Positions 20,534 through 33,000 of a stretch of 64,000 bases of DNA are shown here, piece by piece. Source of the stretch: Acanthaster planci (lineage: Eukaryota > Echinodermata > Asteroidea > Valvatida > Acanthasteridae). The position numbers and the translations under genes are program-made. Numbering within the stretch: the first letter of the stretch is position 1; every line of letters starts with the position of its first letter. The notes below the pieces were generated by a model that searched no databases, was not told the origin of the DNA, and saw nothing but the letters and a program-made list of their open reading frames with translations. The stretch spans positions 186,001-250,000 of the forward strand of contig NW_019091595.1 in NCBI RefSeq assembly GCF_001949145.1, written 5' to 3'.

Positions 20534-21998
20534 GTGCAATGGCCCAGCATCTACACCTACGTAACGTGCACACATCACAGTGAATGCAAGTGCTGCGCTT
20601 GTAGCTCACATGTACATAATTACGGTTAAATTATTATCTGTAGTGTGTCAATTTTGTGCACTGAAATGGTAACATTGCACACGTTCCAGTTCCGGTTCTA
20701 ACTGAATGTTCCTTGATTTTAAATGCTGATACTGATATATGGTAACAGTACTAATGTCTTTGAGGGCCTCCCACTAGCAATGTAACATAGCCATTTTCTA
20801 AGACAAGTCACCGTACAAGCCATTTTCCACGTATCAACAATTCAATTGTTCCCGCGTCAGCAGGACGTGTGTTGAAAGGGAAGGCAGACACGTCGAGGGT
20901 GTTTCTGAATGACATGCTTCAAAATCCTCTTTAACGAATAAATTATTATTCCAAAGAATGTCTTTTATTTTAATGAACATAGGGGCCTACGCAGCACAGA
21001 TAGGCATCAGCCCAATTCGGAAAAGGATGCTTGCACTGATTTGTAAAACAATGGTGCTCATTCACCTGGGATTGTAGAGATGCAGGTAGGGCATTAATGG
21101 AAGGCTTACGAATTAGGCCTTCCCTTTCCGAAGCAACCATACTTAGGGTGTTCAGTTTCATAACTTTCATGTACCAGTTCATTACATTCGCACAGCGCTT
21201 AGAAAATACACCCTGTATTTTCATCGGAAGATCCTCATAAGTACTCCTCCGTGTAAAAGTTCGTTGCCACTATGGAAAAATGATGCCCCTACTCCATTCA
21301 GAATGGAGCTTTTTTAAAGGCTAGTTTTCCAGTTAAATTAAACCCAGGGTGTGTGGAAGATACTTCCCCCACTTTTTAACTGAAGACCTAAATTCATAAA
21401 ATAATGATAATCTTTTTAAACTGTGCGGGGGGAGGGGTTGAGGATGCTAAATTTACAGACTGAAAAGAAATAAGACAATCATTTAAAGTAAAAAAAAATT
21501 ACCGCTCCCTGACCACGATCTGGACACGCCACTACCTCCAGAGCTACGGCTATTCTTGTCAGCGCGTCTCCGCGGATTTCCAACGTTCGGGCGAAGACCC
21601 AGGCCTAGGTTCAGCAGGCAGAAAATTATTCCGATATCGAACCGCTGACGCTGCCAGTGGTATGACCATAGTTGGGGAATAGCGCCCTCTCGCTTCATAT
21701 TTTTAGCCTTGGCTCAACGTGGGTCCTTAAAACAATAATGACATTAAAAATGAAAATGAAGAAACGAAATTAAACTATTAAAATTGTTGCATAGTTATGT
21801 GCGGTTGGACGGAGGTGAGTACTTCAACTTTCATAGTTTTTAACAGGAAATATAATTTATATAAACGAAATTGTAATATAAAGTGTACCTCCATAATGCA
21901 GTCTCGTATACGAAAATAAGCTCATTTTACTCAAAGGCCATGACAGGAAACAGTAGCTACATAACCGTGGAACAAGTTGTGGTGGTGACAGGAGCACA

Positions 21999-22014
21999 TT
22001 TTTTTTTTTTTTTT
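21999..22014. repeat. T16 homopolymer
   Basis: Sixteen consecutive T; likely length-polymorphic. Confidence 0.9.
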
Positions 22015-22785
22015 AGTGACCAGCCATTGAACCGTGTCCCAGGAGGATGGATAGTTCCACATAATTTTTCGATCAACATCCATCGTTCGAGTTATATGTC
22101 GAACAACCAATGTACAATTTTGCATGCCCTGGAATTATTCGTTATCCGCTCCGAGCAGAATAAGAGAGGTTTTTTTTCTTACCGCAAAGGCGCACCATGA
22201 GGTTCGCAAGTATATGCGCGTTTGACGCGGAGCTCATAGTACGGAGTACGCGCAACGAATTATTTTATTACAGCATGTATGGTAATTGCGTACACGCAGA
22301 ACGCGTGCAAGAACCCGCTTGTAACCACCTGTCTTTCTTTAGCAGCTTGGGGGAGACTTCAGCAGCTCGGGGCGGATACATTAGAGGTTTGTGGCCCATT
22401 AACTCGATGTTTTATCACTAGAAGTGTTGAAAGCTGTTCACAGGATTGCCAGTTTGTATTTTTGTGCAATAGGGAGGGGAATATGGGCACTTGGAGTGCT
22501 TTATTTTACAATGGAGTTTTTTATCAGTTATTTTTCGACATTTTTTAAAATGGTGATGGACATGTTTGGATGGAAGGTTCCACAAAAGCTCCAAACACTA
22601 GAATATTGGCATTAGTAGTGAAAAAGATTTTATTTGTGATGAATATTCTGATTTTCTCATATGATGATATTGACATTATTGACGGCAGGAGCTGCCATCA
22701 TCCCGTAACGGTTTGATCGTACATAGCAGGCACGTGTTGTCGACTGTGCTGATTTATTATTTCAAGATGTTAATATTTTACTTAC

Positions 22786-23165
22786 TTTGATGACTTCAGG
22801 GTAATTCTCAAGGAACATGACTCCAGGAAAATCTGAAATCTTTCAAATCGCGGCGCCCAGATTACACCAGTTCACAGAGTTTTCACTGTTTCGGTTTAAC
22901 GAACACAAAAGTTGGTGTTCGAAACGAACAAACACGACGAATAAGTACCCGTGATTTCTAGCACTGTTTTCCCAAATAGAAATATGCCTTTCAAATGCAT
23001 TCTCCCTAATATTTCGTAGTGCTTCATATTCAGGATAGCGGTCCACTAATTCCTCCACCCTTCGCCGATTCATCAGCGCCAATTGGAGCCCAAACTGCAA
23101 AATCTGCGGTGTTAACAAATATGGCCCTTGTACATCAAAGCGCACTGGCTCGATCCGAGGCACGT
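22786..23165 (-). CDS. Candidate exon pair of an unidentified gene
   Basis: Two segments look exon-like on the minus strand. The first (about 23165-22949) encodes a charged, helix-prone peptide with VPRIEPVRFDVQGPYLL and ALMNRRRVEELVDRYPEYE, between a possible AG acceptor and a GTACTT donor. The second (22832-22786) lies between TTTCAG and GTAAGT and can read FPGVMFLENYPEVIK. The phases of those two junctions do not agree, so at least one boundary is wrong or they are unrelated. I cannot name the family. Confidence 0.3.
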
Positions 23166-23375
23166 CTCCAAGAGACACCGATACACAAAAATACAAGTAA
23201 GCCCGAAAATGGAACTCTTTGTGCTGATTTTATTGAATATTCCAATAAAAACAAGCCAGAATAACAACATCTCATATATAAACTGGAGTTCCCACAACTC
23301 ATTCGTGAATTTGTTAAAACCGTTTAAGACATTCTCGGAAGTACGTATTTGAACCAATCACGTGAACAGGTTTAA

Positions 23376-23949
23376 AGGAACCAGGAAATAGAAATATTTT
23401 TATAAATTTTACTAAAACCCTTGAAATTGCATTTTTTGGGTTTCAATTAACCCAATTTTAATATTTTATTTTGCAATTTTAACCCATATTTTGATGTTTT
23501 TTTGGATTTATGCTAATTCTATTTGCATATTCATGAGCAGCACTATGATGTCATCTGAGGCACTGAATCTCAATATTGCACTGATTTGTGCACAGAAAAT
23601 TTCTAGATTTTTTAACCACTGCTATGACAGACTTTATTTTCTTTGGCAATTTACTGCTGTGTGAGTATATGGCAATAATCCAGCAAAAATCCTTTTCACA
23701 GAAATACCAAGCAAGTTTTGGATTCACAAATTGAACATGAAAACATGCAACCTGAACCATGTCTTCCTGGATTTACATCAAAGCAAAAGCGCCCCCACTT
23801 GTCCAGAAATGCTTGGTCAATTTTTAATGTTTGAAAAAGTGCACCGTTCACGTAAACTCAAAAAAGATGTCAAACAGTCTTCATACACTGAAGAGGAGAA
23901 CACAGATACACAAAAAGTGATTCTAAGAAAAATTCATTTCCTGGTTCCT
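23376..23949. mobile_element. 574-bp TTAA-flanked inverted-repeat element (family C)
   Basis: Both ends read inward AGGAACCAGGAAAT and are flanked by TTAA (23372-23375, 23950-23953). The interior is AT-rich and has no transposase. The TTAA duplication suggests piggyBac-like insertion, although AGG ends are unlike the usual CCC ends of that superfamily. Confidence 0.7.
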
Positions 23950-25102
23950 TTAAGTGCTGATTGTATTTTAGTAATCAAAAGACGAATCTTTACCATTATG
24001 GTCCATATCTAAAATGCCTTAGTAGTTGGCAACGGTGACCAAAGGTGTTTTGAGTAAACTCATAAAATACACGACATAGTACTTCAATATCGCAATAAAT
24101 AATACGTTGTACAAAAGTTACTGTTTTCAATTAGTCAAACTTGCAAAATGCGTACCATCCGTGCATCCAACAAAAAACCCTGAAATTATCGAAGACGCTT
24201 GAAAATTAATAATGAACTAAAGGTAAGATTTATATGTCTTGACTTACGTGGTGCCAAACACTGGGCAGCAAAGTGGTTGGCACGTTGATTCCGTAAACCC
24301 TAAAACCTCTCTGGCCTCTGTAAATAGTTGCACTGTGGGATGTTCCGCCCAACTGCAACATCTGTCCCAACTACAGTTTGAACGGTCCCAAGTGTATGGC
24401 GTTGCGTTTTAGTGTGTGTCCAACTGCATGCGCCATTGTCATTCGTGTATATCAGCTAAACATGCTAAGAGAATTGGTAATTGTAATCGACGACGTGCCT
24501 AGTTAAGCATAGATTTTATCAAGTCCGTCAGGTGTAAGCTGCAAAAACCTGTTGAATGCATATTTATTTCTTTAAAATAGATATTTGCCGCTTACAATTT
24601 GGTCATCCCAACTGCAGCATTATATTTGGGATCATTTTAACTACAGCTGAGACTGAAACCATAGTTGCAGCGTAACGACCACAGTGATCACAGTGGCTTA
24701 ACTGGGGTAAAACTTCTGGGGGGGTGCCTAGAACATACACCTTTTTGTCATAGTTTATGATCATTTTAAGATTTCAAATAAGCCTGGGCATCCGAAATTG
24801 GCACGGCAGAGCTGTGCGTACAAAGAAAGATAGAGAGAAGGGCGAGCTTCAGATTTTGGAAACAAAATGGCTGTTTATTATGTGTACAGTCGGGCGTGCC
24901 GCTGTCGTATACAACTGTTCGTGCGCACTGGAGCGTACGTACACCAGCAAGTTTGTTTCCAACAATGGTGAAACTCATGTCGCAACTCTCTCTGTACACG
25001 GCTCTGGACACGGGCACAAGGGGGTGCGTCTCCCGAAGTTACGCGAACTTAGTGGCTAAGACAGCGACTTCTCTCTCTAATCAATTTCATTCATCACAAA
25101 CC

Positions 25103-25122
25103 AAACAAACAAACAAACAAAC
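25103..25122. repeat. (AAAC)n microsatellite
   Basis: Five tandem AAAC units. Confidence 0.9.
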
Positions 25123-26670
25123 ATAAAAACCCACAAAGTTATAGATCCCTTACACTTGATATTATACAGCTGACTGACAATCATTGATACCAATACCAAA
25201 TCATTCGTTGAGGTTACTGCACTCAGGGTGCTGTATCCGCATCTAATAATTAGGTGAAAAAAATCCGATCTTTCGAGCTATTATTATGGTGTTTGACGTG
25301 TAAGAGATCCATATTAAAAATGGGTGAAACATTTTAATCTTCATATTTAACCTATGTACAGATTAAACTGCATTAATGCAAACATACCTGCACAGTAATG
25401 TTTAAGTAATGTACTGTGTGTGTTTACACTGTCAAAGAATACAGGAAATGGGCACAGGAAAAGTGAGGACCACGAGGAACTGAATGATTTAGCGCTGTGA
25501 GAAATTGTACAAATGGTCCCAAGGGCGTCCGGGCCAGACTTGTTAGAGCTCAGTTTGAGAGCCTATAGCCACGCGTCAACAAAAGTCAACACGAAGTGTG
25601 CAGTGCAATATAAACAATTCTCCCGTGTTTGGTACAGATTCCTGGAATTTCTTGGAAATTGTGTACGTGGAAAAGTGTACGGCGCTGTTCTGATTACGCA
25701 CTCCGGTGGTACCATACTTTGGGTAGGCCTACCTTTCCTAACGTACCCAAAACATGTTTGATAATTAATTCCGTGTACTTGTACTTTTCACCCCAACTGT
25801 TGATTTACGTGTGTCAACTGCTGCATACCTTTTATAACCATAGTGTACCATTAAACTTAAATTAATATTTCTACAATTATAAGACGACATTTTCAGTAAT
25901 TATGTACATCCAACCACATCTGCTATTCTCCCATTTACGATAACTTTAAAATGCGACTTCCAATAACATTCTCCCAACCACACCACAAGCACACAGTGTT
26001 GTCATCTAGGCCTACACTAAAGTCTGTATTCCTGGTGGTCGAAACAACCCTGTTGTGGTGATTTGCAACCAATCCCGACGAACACGAAAACTTTCACATT
26101 GCAAGACGTATATACAAGTAGACTGTCCTTGGTGACGCATGCACGATGGCTTCCACCGCAGATAGGCTCACAATACGAAAAGGTAAAAACAAGGGCATCC
26201 CGTCCTTGAACTATTGAATAAAACATTTCATAAATCCACAGACGACTAAACACGCTCTGGGGTACGGATGCAGTTCACCCCACAAGTTTGTGGTGGAAGT
26301 TTACATACATAACTATGAAAGATCTCCATAGGACTGTTGGTGTTTTGTGAATTCAGGGGTCTTGGGTTCTGTCACAGGGTACGCGTCCATTTGCTGTTTG
26401 CATTGGTAATTCATGGGTCCTGTAGTTTCCCCACTGTGCTTTCCTTAACATTGATTGCATGGTCGTTCTTTCGGTATATGCACAACGTTTTGAAGATGGA
26501 CATTGATTTGACACAACACAAGCTACGCGTGTTGGAGCAAATACCGCACATGCTTGTCGCGGACGATCCCATTGCCGAGGGAAACACTTCAATACAAACC
26601 AAACAGCTTAGGTTTCTCCATCGATAAATACTGGGCCGATAGATAAATTCTTTGATCGACATCCTCCATG

Positions 26671-26676
26671 TTTATT
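26671..26676 (-). terminator. Mox: Mox polyadenylation signal (AATAAA)
   Basis: Canonical AATAAA on the minus strand 106-111 nt after the stop codon, suggesting a 3' UTR of only about 130 nt. Longer alternatives cannot be excluded. Confidence 0.6.
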
Positions 26677-26781
26677 TACAGTCCTGCAGTTTGGCGTTTA
26701 CGCGCGTTGCTAGATCGTCCACGATGCGGCACATTCCCGACACAAGTCTGGCCGCAGCCTCATCGCACTGCGTGTGCATCG

Positions 26782-27060
26782 TCACTTGAAATCCGTCTCC
26801 GGGTTGCCGTAGCTGTCGGGCGGGCTCAGCCCTCCGCTGTCCTCGTAGCCGTTTAGCTCGGACGGGCTGCTTAGGCCGTTCCTCGACGTGATGACGTGGC
26901 CCGGCATGGTGGCTCCCCCGGCGGTGAGGGCGCTGGAGCTGCCTGGCGGAAGACCGAGTTTGGCCTCCATGGCCTGCAGGCGTTTCTCGGCCAAGTCCTT
27001 TTCGCGAGCCCCCTTGCATCTCTTCCACTTCATGCGCCTGTTCTGGAACCACACTTTGAC
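26782..27060 (-). CDS. Mox: Mox exon 4 (recognition helix and C-terminus)
   Basis: Starts exactly at [14 protein letters not shown] after acceptor AACCAG and ends with TGA at 26782-26784. Residue 59 of the homeodomain is Cys where vertebrate MEOX has Val. A charged amphipathic helix follows ([16 protein letters not shown]), comparable with AREKELVNVKK in MEOX2, then a Ser/Gly/Pro-rich tail. Confidence 0.97.
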   Translation of the reverse strand, partial: VKVWFQNRRMKWKRCKGAREKDLAEKRLQAMEAKLGLPPGSSSALTAGGATMPGHVITSRNGLSSPSELNGYEDSGGLSPPDSYGNPETDFK

Positions 27061-30000
27061 CTGGTTGGAAGATGCAAAACAAAGAATGACTTGGACCGTT
27101 TCAGACAAAAGGGGCAGTCGTGCAAACTGTTCACAATGTACAAAAATGACAAAAAACGCTCGTCCTTAGTTTTTTTTTCAACTACAAAATAAAGCGGAAA
27201 AATAAGGATGCCCCCAACTTGTAAACACACAGGGAAATGCGTCGTATGATTGGTACTTTGTTATCTGGTTTCCTCGTGTGATATATTCTAATTACACACT
27301 GAATTAATATCTCGAGGGTCTCCTTTGATTTTGCAGTCTGTCAAAGACTGATTTACCAATTAAAGTAACGACCAATACCCAAGGTGTTTACCAATCACAT
27401 TTTCTGATCTGATTGTAGATACTTCAGTTCAGCTACAAAATTGACGGCCATCTTCCATTTTTAGGATTTCACAAGCTAATAAGCGATGAATCATCTTTTG
27501 TGTGAGGAAAAAAATGTCTCGCCTGGGAAATTTTACGGAAGAGGCACGAAAAGTGTCGCTTGCATGGGAGCGTATTTGGTTACTCTTAGACGTGCACGGC
27601 GCACCTGATTACGGCTGCCCTGTTTTGCGAGAACTTAATGGCGTGAATAAATCAAAAAGTTCCCTTCCTCGGTGCCATAAATGTTTCAGGTGAAAACCGT
27701 CACCCGCGGAAAATTTGTAAAACATGTGGCAAAGGGCAGGGAGAGTCACGTTCGGGGGCCTAATTTCGGGGCTACATACTACTTCTGCGCCGCCCGCACC
27801 GGGCCCGAGAAATTACAAGTGGCGAAGGAAGAACAGAGGACTCTTAAAAGAAAAAAAAAGACAAAAAACACACTCCCTCCGAAATTGACGGAGGTTAAAC
27901 ACGCCATGTCAGCCGTATCCGAGAGAATGCCATAAACGCAAGGGATGTGACACTAATTCGGTGAAAGTAAGATTGATGGGCAGTAGATACGGCCGTCGCG
28001 CGGGGCAGCCTTACGCAGCGACGGCACGTAATGCTGGCCAAGCGGCGAGCCCGGCCGACGCGGGCCTGCAAGGTGCGAACAAAGTTATTGGCTTGGTAAG
28101 CGACAGCTAGTGATATTCTGTTACATAATTCCAGCTAGCTCTAAGTAGTATCAACAGGGGGTTAGAACATTTGAAGAATTCGGCAAGTAAATCTTGCTCA
28201 CTGCTGATAACATATTGACCACAGACTGAACTCAGCACAAAATGCGCAAGATTACGAGTCGTCTACCTGACTCAAAACAGACCATCAGACTTCTCATATC
28301 TTTGAACAGTTTCCTCTTCTGCCTTGGACTATCATCGCAGGCATTTACGTGATAGGAAATCATGTAGGCCCACCGATAAGTTTTCACAATGCCAGAGGAA
28401 AGCCCCTAAAGAAACACCACAGTAAAAATGTTTTCTGTCAGATCTTCCACTCTGTGAAAAAAAGGTTACTTGTACCGTGGAGGAATAAAACACGCATGTA
28501 CAGTTGTAGTCAAAATAAGATGGAAAGTTAAAATACGTGATTAGTTTAAAACACATTAATTCAAAGTGATGCCCTTTAAATTCAGAGTCCTCAGCTCCTT
28601 TATTTGAACAAAATGAACCACGGAACAACGAGGCCAAGTTCGTCAATGCAGACTCTGGAACAGCAAAACTATCCGACTGAAGAGCGAACTGTAGAGAAAC
28701 ACCAAAGTCTTAACGATGCATACTCAATTTCTTGCGACGAAACCTATGCAGCATAACCATTTCAGAAAATGACGTCAGAGGTTTTTTCCTCCCTCTCCTT
28801 CTTCCATTCCTCATAGGGCCAATAAATGAACAAGTTCGAGACGACTGCAATTAGATGAAATTGTCACCGAAGTTGCCAAACAGGGATAAAATGAAATTTC
28901 ATCCACGCTTGTTTTCGTCTCTTTGGAGAGCCAACCCGATACAGATCGTCTCGCCCCGTTAATGCGGGCTATAATTTGACCAATTAAGTGTATCGGTGAT
29001 GGCGCCGGCGGCACGGGCCTCGCAAAGCAGGGAAACACGCCGTTGACCAAGAGCGTTTCCCCAGGGCCCCAAGTCGCCCTTGCACGGTCTGCCTGACGTT
29101 GTTAATGAACGACATTACAACATATGGCGGGGCTCCGTATCCCAACGGCCATCCACGATTGGTTATGGCAGCACACCACCGCAGCGAACTCTCGACTCCT
29201 CAGAGCCCGCATGTCTTGTGCCACGACGTCTCGCTTAGCGGATGACGCAGGAAGGAGGGTCGGGCGCCGCTGGACATGGATGAGCCGTGAGTCACCAGTC
29301 ATACAGATTGAACCAGCACCATCTCAAGACAGAATTCTCCAAAGGCTAATACGCGCACCCATACCATATTACGATGAACTTGACATTATGGGAGCCACGT
29401 GGAGGACGGTCCTGCTGCCAAACATTGCTCGACTGAAAGCTGGAAAGCTGGGTCGCATTACACGCCGAAATGCCAGCGCAGTTACCTAATCGTCCAAAGT
29501 GAACCGACGCTGAGTTTTTGTAAATTTCATACATCACTGACAATTTTAGAAATGACAAAAGGTCTGACAATGGTGAGAAGCATTTCTGACTCACAGACTG
29601 AGTGGCATCCTCTTAAGAAATAGGGCGGGTCCCAAGTTAGGCAGTATGCCGGCCGTATGTGCCGTGAATTATCCTCCGTACATTCCCTTTGGTCTTGTCT
29701 TCCCCTGCGGTCTAAAGACACGAGTAAACATGATATTGCGAGCTACAAACAACATGACAAAAACATAGTGTTTTTTCTAATGCAGTCTCAGTGTCAACCT
29801 CGCCCTTCTGATAGCGAATGTCCAATGCCTGGTATTGCCACAAGAACAAGCTAAAAGGGAAAAGTCTGTTCCAACTGAACAGTTCAGGCGTTGTTGTTTG
29901 CAGCACACCACGGTTCACTTGTGCGACGTCTCATTTTGTGCACTATGCAAAATCCGGCAGTAAGAATAGATAACGCACTTAAAAAATACTTGCAAATAGA

Positions 30001-33000
30001 AAACATTCGACAGAAATTAGTACTTCTTCTTCTCACTCCCTTTTTGGAGGCGGAGCAACGGATTTGGGCGGGAACTATGCTAAAACCTGATCACAAAGGA
30101 AGATTTTAATAAACACTAACATCAATCCATAATGTCGGCGTCACTGTTCACGCTAGAAATACGGCTTAATTGTGAAATTGTGATGCATTCATTTTTATTT
30201 ATTTTTGTTTATACATCATAGTTGAAAATAATTTAATACTGAGTCGACTAAAAATCGCCCTGGTCTAGACAAAAGTTTGACGAAACTGTCATCAGTGATC
30301 TGTCAGAAAGAAACCTTTAAATTCATTTCCTTCTTTTCTACAAATCCTCATCCAGCACCATTCCCGTCACATTCATTACGCGCATTAGCGAGCAAATGTG
30401 TATACCTCTTTATTGGATCAATATACACATTACGTGCACCTCTACGGCATTGAAAGATGCAAGAATTTGAACGACCAGAAACTAGCGTCGAAGACCAAAC
30501 ACCCAATTCCACAAAAGTACCCCAAATGAGATCTCCCCTCCCCAAACTAAAGTTCTTACTTTCTAGCGGGTCTGAAAATGACAGACTTCCCTTTTATGGA
30601 TCGTCGTCCATGGTCAGAGGCGTCCTTAACGATCTACATTTTCTGCAGTTATTACTGAAACCTAAACCCCAAACGACCTTTCATGACAGAAGTAAACTTA
30701 CTGATTCACAATAAGGACTAACGTTGGACCAGACCCATTCGCGCAATTTTTGGGCGTCTGTGGAGCAAATCTCCTTTCGGGAAAAAATCTTATCTGGGTT
30801 TCTTTTCTTTGCTCCGAAAAAAAAAAATCGGTCAGAATAGGAAATTAAATGGGGCAACGAGGGGTTGTTATTTACAGGTTCACCTAATCCAGCTTGATTC
30901 AATAACTGATGCGATTAGACAACTACTACTTGATGGCCAACGCAACAGTTTCTAAATTGAAAACCGCCGTGCGGAGGTCGAGGAACGATGTTTTTGTCGT
31001 TGATCTCGGTGACCCCAAAGCGGATGTGGTGCAGGGTGTTGAGCCCTGCTTCGTGTTTAAGCGAGGCACCGCGGGTTTGGGTGCAAGATGGACAGGCCGC
31101 GCCAGGTGTCTTGATAATTAAGAGCCGCCCTTTGTCGTTCCTAAAGAAACTACGTACTAAACCTCGTCTCAACATCCTGTGAAGGTGAAATATCCAAATG
31201 AACTTGAAAACAAGGATTCACTTATATCTTAGAGCAGAGAGGCCCCTTCAGAAAAAGGTAGCCGCAAAAACTGACAATGAAAAGCGCCGTCCGTAGTTGG
31301 ACTTCCATCTCCACAAAGGCAGTGGTGAATTATTAAACTTTTTTTTGTAATGAAACGACTTGTCAACCATCATCAATTCATATATTATATATATATGTTA
31401 TGTATAATCATCAATTCAGTGGTAAAAAATATGCGTTTTTGTATCGTTAATAAACGGCGGAGCAGTGACAATGCATGAAGTTTTTGTACCAAGGTCTTTT
31501 TATCTTCATGACCAAAGCATGGTTTCTACGGTACTCCTCTGCGGAACCTGAAGAGTAATTTAATTGCGCTGCCTAAACGATCCTGTAGCCGACCAAAAAA
31601 TTCAAAGTTCATCTGGTAATCCCCTTAAACTTTGCAGCGGCCTGAGCCGGTCAGTTCGGCTTTTTTCCCCCGGCTTGCACTTTTTGCTAATCAACGACGC
31701 TGAGTAATATAACTCAGGAAGACGGACCGGTTGTGCCAGCCATCGCGTTTAAGGCCACATATAGGGGGGATTACGGCTGAGCTGGTGAAAACGGGAAAGG
31801 GGGGGGGGAGCGAACAGGGTAAAATCACTGTGAATGTTCTCACTGACTGACAGGATTGAGCATGAAACGGAGCCAAGGCGATGGGTAATTCACAGTGGTT
31901 CTTACTTTCTACGTTGGCTCACTTTTTTCCCCTCTTTTGTCTGACTGCCAGGTCCAGGGGCTCCCTCTCCACTTTGATCGGGGTTCACGACTTTTCGACA
32001 AAATGTAGCAAAAGTGTGAAGTGGGGCCTGTAATTATGACGACCAGGCCGCCGTGTCACCAAGGTATTGAATAGAGCGTAAACCTTGACCCTTGGTGGCG
32101 CCCTTCCGGAACCCTCGAATGGGAAAAATAACGTGTAAATATTGCAGAATTTGCCATTTCTTCTTTCGTTTATTTCCTTCTGAAAAATATCAACTCCAAA
32201 AATAACCTTGTAAAATATTTACAAGTACATCGATTTATAGAAACTGAAAAAATTGCCTAATCTGAAAGAGAAATATTGTGCCAAAATTGACCTCTCACTG
32301 TCGAAAAGCTATACATAACGACCTCCGCAACTCGATGTACTAGTACGCAGATGATAAGTTGTGAAATCATTTTATGGTAGTCTTTAGGTAAAAACTGAGA
32401 TAAAAGACAGAAGACCAAAATACGTTCAGCAGTTTAAAATTTATATGGAAATCAACTCAAAGAAATAATATGTACGTATGAACCTTTGCCAGCAAGAACT
32501 GCGTTAGCCAAGCCCGACTAAATCTAAAACCTATTAAGTGAATTTGCGGGAAAGTTATGCATTCTCGATCCAACGTAAGCAAATGAAGTGAAAACAAACT
32601 TGCATGAACGAGAACAGCTGGGAAGGATAATGCCGGAAGCGAAATGTCGTTATAAATGGAATTCGTTCATTCGTTCGTTTGTTTGTTTGTTTGTTTGTTT
32701 TTTCTACCCATCTGCGGTAACTGTTAAAAATGTTAGCTGAAAAACAAAAAGATAAGATTCCAATTTGAGTGTTTCTTGGGGCGATTAAGTAAGAAACCAT
32801 TTTTCCAAAAATTACAGAACATGACAGGACGGCCCCATGTAAAACCCGCACAGACGGGCCGTCTGAGGTTGGCAGAAGCTCACAGTGTGACCTTTTACTT
32901 TTAGGGTCGATTGATTAGTGATTACATCGGCCGCATTTGTTTCACACGGATATGGATCACGATCGGCGATCCGTCGTTGGTTTACGGACACTAAAACCCG

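Larger units (their letters stand above)
18546..26670. other. Intergenic region between KMT2C/D and Mox
   Basis: About 8.1 kb between the KMT2 5' end and the Mox polyadenylation signal. It holds the tandem repeat, CTCF-like site, T16 run, TTAA-flanked element and AAAC repeat listed separately, and two weak coding candidates. The remainder is AT-rich with no recognisable gene. Confidence 0.55.

Noticed and set aside
21483-21698. Alternative KMT2C/D first exon (Arg/Ser/Gly-rich frame ending at a GTAATT donor)
   Set aside because: No similarity to the family N-terminus; the 18135 donor gives a simpler phase-consistent start. Not formally excluded.
29124-29489. 121-codon plus-strand open frame
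   Set aside because: Sits in a GC-rich block where stop codons are rare; no family resemblance.
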